Source: Limnoperna fortunei (taxonomy: Eukaryota > Mollusca > Bivalvia > Mytilida > Modiolidae). Taken from it: 64,000 nucleotides of DNA. The stretch covers positions 19,376,492-19,440,491 of the forward strand of contig OX104120.1 of assembly GCA_944474755.1 (NCBI GenBank). The letters are read 5' to 3'. The translations under genes and the position numbers were made by a program. The notes beneath the pieces are model-generated. The model did no database searches, was not told the origin of the DNA, and saw only the letters and a list, made by a program, of their open reading frames with translations. This document shows, piece by piece, positions 37,998-47,033 of this stretch. Positions within the stretch are counted from its first letter, which is position 1. Each line of letters opens with the position of its first letter.

Positions 37998-38905
37998 TCC
38001 CGGTCGGAGTATCCCAAAGTCAGATTGCACGAACTGAAAATGGTATCCAGAGCGCAATTTCTTGGCTGTGGAACAAATGTCACCAGACTGGTTTTACCAA
38101 TGAGCGCCCGAGAAGTGTACGACATCGCATAACGACTCCTGGTCAAGATATCAACATCTGGGTTTTTCATCTGCGGAATCGAAACGTTGCCGCAAGAACC
38201 ACTGAATTTGAAATGCATGGATTGAGAAGAATCTGCTAGCAAACAGTCCGCAGCGGACTTCCAGAATACGGTATTAGACTCAGTTAGCACTTTGAAGCAG
38301 TTTTGGCAGTTTTGATACTGTTAAGCAGACCGGAAACAGTCTCGATTGTGCCACAAATAATCTCGTTCATCGGATTTCCGGAGGGGGGGGGTGTTGATGT
38401 TTTTTGTTGGTTTTTTTTTTGTTTGTTTGTTTGTTTGTTTTTGTTTTTTTTTTTTTTTGTTTTTTTTTTGTTTTTTTTTCGCTACAAAAATGTGATCTGA
38501 GAATCCTTGTATACCGGCGCAGAAATGAACGTTTTCTTCCTTTTGTGTCCATAAAGTAAATAGATTCGGCGGAGGTAGAATCATGATGTGGGCGTCGATC
38601 TCTAATAATCGTTAAACAGAGCTGGTATATGTTCTAGGCAATTAAACAGCTCAAAGGTAAAAGAACAAAATTTTCCAACCAATGGGTGTAATTGACCGAC
38701 AGATAGAGTTCACACAACGCGCTTAACAAGGGACAGTCTGAGCAGAACAACGTTAATATGCTACCATTGCCTTCTGAATTATCGGTTTTGAATCCGGTTG
38801 AGCATATGTAGGACCTGCGATTAACGTGTGCGCCAGTCCACCTTCGCCTCAGACCCTCATTCACCTCCGTCAAATGTTGGAACAAAAATGGCAAACAATT
38901 TCAAG
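37998..38905 (+). pseudogene. Tc1-like transposase pseudogene (DNA transposon relic)
   Basis: Conceptual translation in shifting frames gives Tc1 family blocks in the right order: the helix-turn-helix region (GVSQSQIA, then SAISWLWNKCHQTG, then ERPRSVRHR), a block ending GLRRI-stop-QTVRSGL, then NSLDCATNN, LVYRRRNERF, VNRFGGGRIMMWASIS, NPVEHM and finally PQTLIHLRQMLEQKWQTI. There are several stops and frameshifts. A G/T-rich low-complexity stretch (38380-38479) lies where the second catalytic Asp region should be. Length (~0.9 kb) is near a full Tc1 coding region. Terminal inverted repeats were not found. The 134-codon minus-strand ORF at 37886-38290 is its antisense shadow. Confidence 0.85.
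38380..38479. repeat. G run followed by T-rich (GTTT)n/poly-T tract
   Basis: A run of nine G at 38382-38390 is followed by about 80 bases of almost pure T with interspersed G, including GTTTGTTTGTTTGTTTG. It interrupts the Tc1 relic and is a likely site of slippage or assembly error. Confidence 0.9.
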
Positions 38906-39591
38906 TATTAGTGTATGAACATAAACAGCTTATACCGATCAAGGATAGTCATGCATAGCAATATAACAGTTAACTATATAATTTAAAATTGAACGTATAT
39001 TACGCATATTACTCACGGACACTCCCTTGTTCCTTGTTTTTCAACTTTTCAATGAATAAATCCAGAGAATTTATATATTTCAGCATTTCAGGTCATATTA
39101 TAAAACAGTATGAACGTTTCCTGCAATAAAAAGTATAAGTGCATCACAACAACAAAGAAAATGTCAAAAAATAGAATGTTAATGTGTTAGTCCATGGAAA
39201 CGCACGGTGATATTGATCAATTTGTTATATTTAGGTAGTGATATATGTTACTTTCATGCAATATATTATATACAAATGATTAGTTTTAAGTCAGGTAGAC
39301 AAAATACATCACTGCGACATTGGAATGTCATTCCATATGTAATAAATAAAATGTCAGGTCAATCTGTGTCCCAATGTTGTGTAACAATATAATGAGGTAA
39401 TATTACAGTTTGGTCATTCCATTTTTTATGAAAATTTGTAAATAAATATTTTAAATGTTACGTTACCATATTCATAACATTCTAAATGACGTTTAGAGTA
39501 ATAAAATGTTGACTCAGTTCTGGTGTGAAGTCAAATTGATTAGTATTTTAACTTAAATACATCTAAAATAGGTGACCTGCCCTCCCTCTCG

Positions 39592-39616
39592 TAAATAAAT
39601 AAATAAATAAATAAAT
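39592..39616. repeat. (AAAT)n microsatellite
   Basis: About six uninterrupted TAAA units. Confidence 0.9.
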
Positions 39617-40500
39617 TATTGCAGTATCAATTCATTATTTTTGAATTTGTACTGTGTAACCCACCATCATGTGGTATAATACACATGCAGCGTTACAATT
39701 CGTCATAATATTTAATTCATTTTGACAATAGTATAAATAACGCTTCTGCACTAAATAACATGTATGTCACAAGTTCAAATGCACATTAAATTAAAATGGG
39801 ACTGAATTGTGTATCGGGTTTCTACAAAAAAGAGCTGTATAAATTTGGATTATTTGTAGAAAGCTTTATACGTGTTAAGGAATAAAATAGCATGGCTCTA
39901 AACTTGTGCTCTTTACACACGTGTCTTTACCTTAGAATGGAAAAGCTGGTTCCCTGCCTATGCATGATACAATGTGTATGACAGTCAGTAAAACATATGT
40001 GCAATAGTAAACCTAACCTGACGTCGGAAATGTTGTGCTCGACTACTTCACTATGTCATCTCTTTTTGACGTGTCAGTGGTTGCTGGCTGGAGTCTACTT
40101 TTGATCATCCAGGCGTTTTAATTGCATTTTAAGCGCCTGAATACATCTACGCGATTAAAATGGCTATCGAAGCGCCCTTACATTTGCGTAATAATTTATA
40201 TAGGACGATATTTTCATTGCCTAAAAAATTACTTTCGCTCAAATGAACAAGTGTATATAGAAATTTTTACAAAAGTTTATATTTGAATACTTTTTTTTAA
40301 TATTACTTATTCTATTAATTAAACAATTATTGATGTGATGCACAATCGAAATAAGGGAAGCACACGTTAACGTCATTTTATAAGAGTTGACATGCTTTCC
40401 TGATTTTTCTGTTCTTAAAATAGGGTAATCAATAAAAATAGAATATTTGTTTTGTTCCCACCTATTGGACTCAACTATATATGCGTCTGATTGATAGATA

Positions 40501-40550
40501 CGACTACAATCTTAATTGTCAAGGATTGCTAGTTTTCCTACCAAAGGTTA
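40501..40550 (+). mobile_element. SINE internal fragment
   Basis: About 50 bases match the SINE middle (CAATCTTAATTGTCAAGGATT and TTTTCCTACC); both ends are gone. Confidence 0.65.
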
Positions 40551-41724
40551 GTTTTTTTCAGTGGGAATTCTTTTAAAATTTAAGTTGTGTTTTATTACCA
40601 TACCCATTTATCTGATTGGAGGGGATTGTCTGTATTTGAAATAAGCAATAATTTTACTTATTGCTGATCTGGGTAGGAGAAATTAAACTACTGAAATTGG
40701 TCAAATATGACTACGGTTTGTTTAAAAGCAAGTGACTATTTATTTGTGCGGATGATATACGGACAGATAGCATTTCACCTATATTCAGGACGAGATCGTG
40801 TTAACAGACTAGTAAATCAACAGAATGTCGTACCAATCGGCATACAATTGTAAACGCTGTTTGAAAGAAGTATGTTAGGTCAAGTATAAACTGACAATTT
40901 AGCTTTTGACGTACATTCACGAAACACGTTTTCCACTGTGATCCTCGGTCAGGCTTTTTAATTTATATATAACCTCTCATCGAAGGCGTTCCCTATCGGC
41001 TACCAGATTAGTAGCTCTTAAGGAAACCTTTCAAATACTCAGATAAAAGACAGAAGTTCGTACCAATATCTACTTTCAACAAAAGGTAGAGATTATGAAT
41101 TCACACAGTTTCAACATTTTAACGTTTAATGAAATTTTCTGATCAAAATTTTTGTTTTGGATACCGAAAATTTATCGGTGAGTTTTTCTGTCAATGTTTA
41201 TCATTTGCAAAATTTATCATATATGAATACAAAACATACTCGTTATTTTCCAGTCATACACTCTTACAGTGAAACTTGAACATTTACTACATTGACCAAT
41301 CAAAACTGAAAACTAACAAAAGATTTGTTCTCTGTTCAGTAAATAAAAGAAATTTTGTTCTATATTCTACATTTGGAAATAGTGAACATTAAAAATTATA
41401 GAAGTAAATTACGGGTGTCAACCTGTGTCATAAGTTTACACATCACTAAAAATGTAGCACATCGTACTTTACATATACGTATATTGCGCGTACTTTTGTT
41501 TGCTCAGCAGTTCTTATTTTTGTCGTTGGTTGTTACTCAATTAAAAGCCTATTTGTACGGTGTTTTTTTATTTTACAGTACTTAAATGAAAAACTATCGG
41601 TAAATAATTTTTTTATTCATTTTGGCGGATGTTGTTTTAATCATTTACAAAGGTATGCGACTTTATATTTTACTAGTATTTGTTAAAGGTGCGGTCAATG
41701 ATTATGTCGAAATATTCAAATCAA

Positions 41725-42526
41725 GATTGAAACTTAAATACTAGTATCGAACGACAGTTATACCTCCTATTCATTATAAAGTGGGCCATCGGATGCTAAA
41801 CATATTATCTACTCGAATACGTAATTAGTGTAGTGCTCTAAAACATGACCTTTTTAGAAGAAATATCATAAATGATGAATTGTGTGACTGTAGAGAAGAT
41901 AACGAGACATCGGAACATTATTTTCTTTCTAGCAAAAGATATTTTAACCAAAGAGCTGTCATGCTTCAAAATCTACGAAGCCTGAAAGTTCTTATTAACT
42001 TGCAAACCATTCTATTTGGTGATAGCACTTAATAATGACAAAATTAACTGTTTAATTTTTAACTATATTCAAATTTACATAAGAGATACAAGACGATTTC
42101 TTCGTAATTAAAATTGTCAGTACTCACATTACTATAAGTACGACTAGATCTTTTTCTTTTTTCTTTTTTTTTACTTTATTTGTGTATTTATGCATTTATT
42201 TTTACCTTTTGTACTCATTTTCGTTCGATGTTTTTTGTCTATGCTTTTCCTTTTTTCCTTCTGCTTGTTTTGTTTTGTTTTGTGACAACCTATTCATTCT
42301 GTTCATCCTTAATATTATAAATTATTTGAGTTTACCAGTACACTCATTATATTTTCACCTTGGTACACGTATGTACATGTATACTTATATGATTTGTGTA
42401 AATGTATATTATTGTCTTGAAATGTATTGTATGTATTATGTAAGGAGAAGACGTTCTAAGTTGTATAACTTGTGTCTGATCCTTTTTTCTGCATTTGACA
42501 ATAAAATATGTTTAATTTAATTTAAT
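41725..42526 (+). mobile_element. LINE 3' end with C-terminal RT relic and 3' UTR
   Basis: A frame from 41783 reads GHRMLNILSTRIRN, a stop, then CSALKHDLFRRNIINDELCD, CREDNETSEHYFLSS, QRAVMLQNLRSLKVLINLQT, ILFGDST and a stop at 42030. The Cys/His pattern and LFGD ending are typical of the C-terminus of mollusc LINE ORF2 proteins. After it comes a ~490 bp pyrimidine-rich 3' UTR with AATAAA at 42500-42505 and a tail of three ATTTA units. The Phe/Leu-rich 112-codon ORF at 42182-42520 lies in this UTR and is not a gene. One stop interrupts the protein. Confidence 0.82.
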
Positions 42527-44472
42527 GATTATGTAAATGTAATTTACCAAAAAAAGCTCATCTAGACAGAATGCACTATTAGACACTTATTTTCTCACCA
42601 TACGCTCATAACCCAGAAATAAATCTTACATAAGGTCTATGGAAAGAGGTGACATTTTTATATCTTGTTGACAGAAAGTAACGGAGTGTGCAGAGACGAG
42701 ACCAGAAAACAAATGTCTTCTACTGTCAAAGCAAAATTCATTAATACCAATTAACTCATTTGAATGCAGGACTTAGAAAAGGTGTCAATTTTTACGCTTT
42801 CTTGTTTTGATGTCCTTGGCATAAATATTAGAGGTAAATCTGCTGAAATGGCAATAATTATATCGATTATTATAGGAAAAATTATGCGTGAATAAACAAT
42901 ACAAAAAAAGGAAAAATAATTATCTACACGTGAATTCTTATTCTAAAAATATAATACTTTCCTTATATGATGACAAACATGTAATAAATAAGTCTATTGC
43001 ACCTGCAGGCTAAAAAATAGGTCGCATTAGTCTTCTGCAAATGACACTATTTAAATTTATGTGTAAAATATGTGAAAAGGAAAAGTTTTGTCTTCTAGAA
43101 TTCCCGTTTACATTTTTTGACAAGAAAACAGTTGATAAAATTGTACTTTGGAGTCTAAATGGATTTGCAACAGTAAGTTTTTTGTTTGACAGATAAGCTC
43201 TAAAATAGTGATTTTGATGATGAGAATGCACATATGTCAGCAGTAAGTCGACTAGGAGTAGTCTAATTTAGGATTTCGGTTAGTTAAATAAATAATATAG
43301 TGCTTTCGGCTGGTTGGTTATACACATATGTCAAGAGGAAGTCAGCTGGGAGTCTGAATTACATATAACCATTATGGGGAGAATGCACATATGTCATGAA
43401 TCAATCAGATACTAGTAGTAGTCGGAATACAGCATTTCCGGTAAGAATGCACACATATCAGAAATAAATCAGATGGGAGTCGAAAATAAGTTTTCGATTT
43501 ACTAAATAATTTTATAGGCTTTCCTAGGTGGGAATGCATATATAGCACCTGGGAACATACTATCTCTGAGTTGGGAATGCTCAGGTAATCCAGTAATCTG
43601 GCTGATTTGCGCATGTAAATAAGGCAGCCGAGGTTCGGAGTTAAGAAATGTGTTAATTAAATAACTATTATCATTGTGGTTTTTGGTTAACTTTTGCAAC
43701 AGATGTAAATGATTAAATTATATGTTTAAATGTGTGTTTGTGTGTGTGTATGTTTTACCTACACTAAAACCGTGTCAAAAAGTAGATTACCGCGTAATGA
43801 AATTCGGTTAATGTTTGTGAGAAACTTAATGTCTGGTTTTACTGTCGAATTTGTCTGCGACATGACCACACACAAATTAAACAAAGACATGATAATTTTA
43901 TAACTAGAGGTTTCGACGGCTTCAGTCTAAATTAAAAAGATGATATTATTCCTAATAAAAATATTTTTGAGATTTGAGTTATTATTTAATATTTGAACTT
44001 AAACAATTATTATCTTAAACACCATACAAACAAACATACTTAATCAATTTTAACCTACGATTAGTATCAGGTTACCGTATTTAAACAATGATCGCTCATA
44101 TACTCATTTACTATAAATGTGCACTCAATTAAATAAGTGTACAGTTTAACATATACATGACACTGTTTTATAGGTTGTCTGCATTGCAGATAAACAATTA
44201 ACGAAAGTAATTGTTAGTACGAATGAAAACGGTCTGGTACGAAATACTAGTAGTACGAACCATAACGGAGCCAGACGGACCTATTATAACGATAAGTAAT
44301 CCGCAACATTTTTCGAGATTCCTTTCTATTAAATTTTTTTCAAAACACCACACATGCAGCATTTTAAAGAACGGGAATCATCCATAAATCAAATAAATCT
44401 ATTTGACTTTTACTCTGATACCTTTAATTCTTTCTCATTTAGCATTTCGTAATTAACCTTTCATTTGCGTTT
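42527..44472. other. No gene seen; loosely repeated phrase
   Basis: At 43220-43480 a phrase near GAATGCACATATGTCA, then AGTC and GGGAGTC, recurs about four times (43224, 43318, 43381, 43446) at irregular spacing of 60-95 bases, a very degenerate tandem repeat. A TG-rich microsatellite lies at 43733-43751. Confidence 0.5.
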
Positions 44473-44624
44473 GTCTGTCAATACTGAATTAATAAGGATT
44501 ACAGTTTTTCTACTGAAGGTCCGGTTTTTTCTCCGGGTACTCCGGCTTCCTCTTTCCATAAAACGGAACATCACGATATAGCTGACAAATTGTTGAAAGT
44601 GGCGTTAAACCCACAAACAAACAA
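44473..44624 (+). mobile_element. SINE fragment, 5' truncated
   Basis: Starts near GTCTGTCAATACTGAAT and continues through CTCCGGGTACTCCGGCTTCC to GTGGCGTTAAACCC and ACAAACAAAC. Only 230 bases upstream of the full copy at 44853, so the two form a cluster with the copy at 45365. Confidence 0.82.
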
Positions 44625-44852
44625 TTCCCATAATTGACATTATTTTTATTCTTGGTTCGTATTATAAAAATAAATTAACACTCATTCACTTAGTTACCCT
44701 TTTAAGTAGAAAACGCAATATTGTAATTGTACACAAATTTTAGTCAATACGTTATTTTTGTTAAGGAAGTTTCATGTTCTCAGCTTAAATCTAACAAATC
44801 TCATTAGTTTAGGTAAAGGGCAGTATTATTTTATCATTGACATAAATTTACA

Positions 44853-45120
44853 AGGGCTCGGTCACCGAGTGGTTAAGGTAGTTCGTCTACTATTGATCAC
44901 GTGGTCTGTCAACACTGAGGTTGCGGGTTCGAGTCTCAATGCGGGCAAGGTGTATTCGACTCCAATCTTAATTGACAAGGATTGCCAGTTTTCCTACAGA
45001 ATGTGTGTGGGGGTGGGGGTTCTTCTGGTTACTCCGGCTTCATCCCCCAATAAAAACTGGACGTAATGTTATAGCTGAAATATTCGGCTTAAGTGGAGTT
45101 AAACATCATTTACAAAAAAA
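44853..45120 (+). mobile_element. tRNA-derived SINE, full length
   Basis: Same family as the copy at 23442: A box around ACCGAGTGGTTAAGG, B box GGTTCGAGTC at 44926-44935, body ending in a short A-rich tail. Flanked by a perfect 13 bp target-site duplication ACATAAATTTACA (44840-44852 and 45121-45133). The GTCGGGGG segment has become G-rich (TGTGTGTGGGGGTGGGGG). Confidence 0.93.
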
Positions 45121-45364
45121 ACATAAATTTACATGTGTGTCTTTATTGTGTATTTAAACTGTTGAAAATATTCTATACGTAAATGCGTTTACGTTTTTAA
45201 TAAAGTTGAACACGACAGCAACAATCTTAACATTAGTTAACACCATTCTTTGTATTGGTGTGTAAATTTGTCCTAATAATCATCGCGATAAAGACCCTCA
45301 ATAAACGTCAAACTGACATACCTTCTTATCATTTGTCCAGATAGCAAAATTTGTGTTAACTCCA

Positions 45365-45589
45365 GGGCATCGGTGGCCGAGTGGTTAAGGTAATTCGATT
45401 CTCACTGCAGGCATGGTGTACTCGACTCAAATCTTAATTGACAAGGATTGCCAGTTTTCTTTCCGCAGGTCGGGGGTTCTCTCCTGGTACTCCGGCTTCC
45501 GCTCCCAATAAAAACTGGACGCCATGATATAGCTGAAAAATTGCTGAATGTGTCGTTAAACACCATTCAGACAAAATCAAACAATTCTC
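45365..45589 (+). mobile_element. tRNA-derived SINE with deleted tRNA core
   Basis: Full body and tail, but the head jumps from GGTTAAGGTAATTCG straight to ATTCTCACTGC. The missing ~46 bp run from one TTCG to the next in intact copies, so the deletion removed the anticodon-arm region and destroyed the first bases of the B box. Flanked by a 7 bp repeat AACTCCA (45358-45364 and 45590-45596). Confidence 0.9.
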
Positions 45590-46069
45590 AACTCCACTAA
45601 ATGAACCTTTGTTATTTTCATATAATACGCAAGGTGCGATTCAAATACTCCAAAGAAATTGTTTACAGATATAAAAAATAAAATCTTCAAATATCTTAGT
45701 CCTCTGAATTCATTTGTTGCGAGTAAAAAATCTCGTCACTCTATAACATATTCTCTTTGAGGTGTAATTAATTAGAAGTACATAAATTTTTGAGCCAACT
45801 CCCACAAAAACAATACTTCAAATTAGGATTGGTATAGTAAAGTTGTTAAAGTAATATTTTAATCTATTTTCTGATAAACACAAACATCTTTTTTTTCTTA
45901 AAATCAATTTTGCTACAAGTAAAATAAATGTATTTAGTATATATGTTACAATGTATTTCCTGTCCTATTCGTGTTAAGTTTTATTAATAATTTTCTTTAT
46001 AATTTGCATATTCATACATGTATTTTATACTTTTGATTTATCTTAGAAGTATGGTTGACAGGTCTTGCA

Positions 46070-46100
46070 GGGGGCGTGGCTTTGACGCCTGGACTATAAG
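46070..46100 (+). promoter_or_regulatory. Candidate core promoter of SLC26 paralogue 1
   Basis: A GC-rich KLF/Sp-like box (GGGGGCGTGGC, 46070-46080) stands out in an AT-rich background and is followed by TATAAG at 46095-46100. With the donor-like site at 46294 and acceptor at 47011 this would give a short untranslated first exon (about 46125-46293) and a ~0.7 kb 5' intron. This is inference from motif spacing only. Confidence 0.22.
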
Positions 46101-47000
46101 AAATGACATGTCTTGTCACATAAAATAGTCAAATCCTTGTTCATCATTGTTAATTAATGGTTTGTAACATTGTCAAAAAGGGATTTATACCCCCGTAAAA
46201 CAGCTTTGAGATTCTTGCAAACTATCTCTCTAGGATTATTCTGGTCGTCCGTTTGCTGATACGTGTATTTATTTTTGTTCATTACGCCTTTGGGTAAGAC
46301 AGCTTTTCTTCTTTTTAATCAAAAGTGTCTCGGTTAATTTTTGTAGGCATACTGTTTTAATTACTATTCTTCAAAGAAGTTATGCTATTCTTTAAATATA
46401 CATCTTACATTTTGTATTTTAAATTTCCTTTTTCACTTTATGCTGTGTTGAAAAAAAAATTGTATATATCTTTTATGTAATGTTCACAATGATTCATATA
46501 GCAGGTTATGAAATCGTCAAGTAAATATGTTTTACACGAGACATTATTAATTAAAATACAGGTGTATGTTAGCAAACATATACTTGATTTTTATCCATCT
46601 ACTGTAAGAATGCTTAAAATATGATAAATTAGTTTCGAAATTTACAGTAAAACATCAGAGTAACGTTAATGTCTTCGTCTTTACTTTATTTTAGTTCCGT
46701 TGTTGTTGTTTGTTCAAATAAATAAAGTTAGAGCTCACATAAAGAGCATTATCAGCGTTGTTGTTGTTTAGATTAGCCATGTAGTTAAATATGTTACAGG
46801 GTATTGTTCTCTTAATTCAGGTTTAGAAGGATTCCGTCCAAATTGTTACCTTATATTTCTACTTTCGAGTTAATAATACCTTTCGGGGTGCAATATATCT
46901 ACCTTTATTGTACCCTGTTGTGATTATGTATTAGTCATTAAATTATTTTATGTGACAACATATATAGGCAATAGCAAAAATATTTATAATATTTTCAAAT

Positions 47001-47012
47001 TGACTTTTCAGG
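47001..47012 (+). promoter_or_regulatory. Candidate splice acceptor just before SLC26 paralogue 1
   Basis: A pyrimidine-rich TTTTCAG ends at 47011, 22 bases before the ATG. If used, the coding exon starts at 47012 and an intron lies only in the 5' untranslated region. A donor-like TTTGG/GTAAGA lies at 46290-46299. Both are weak motif calls without transcript support. Confidence 0.35.
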
Positions 47013-47033
47013 TGTGACGTGATAGATGTAAGG

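Larger units (their letters stand above)
38906..41724. other. No gene seen
   Basis: AT-rich, holding the (AAAT)n tract and one SINE fragment. A hairpin-like CAGGCG...CGCCTG pair lies at about 40110-40140. Confidence 0.5.

Noticed and set aside
37886..38290. 134-codon minus-strand ORF, the longest outside the SLC26 genes
   Set aside because: It is antisense to the Tc1-like relic; the plus-strand frames give recognisable Tc1 blocks.
42182..42520. 112-codon Phe/Leu/Tyr-rich ORF resembling a membrane protein
   Set aside because: It lies in the T-rich 3' UTR of a LINE relic that ends in AATAAA and ATTTA repeats; the composition explains the hydrophobicity.
47019..47033. GTG at 47019 as start of SLC26 paralogue 1
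   Set aside because: Nuclear animal genes start at ATG almost without exception, and an in-frame ATG follows five codons later.
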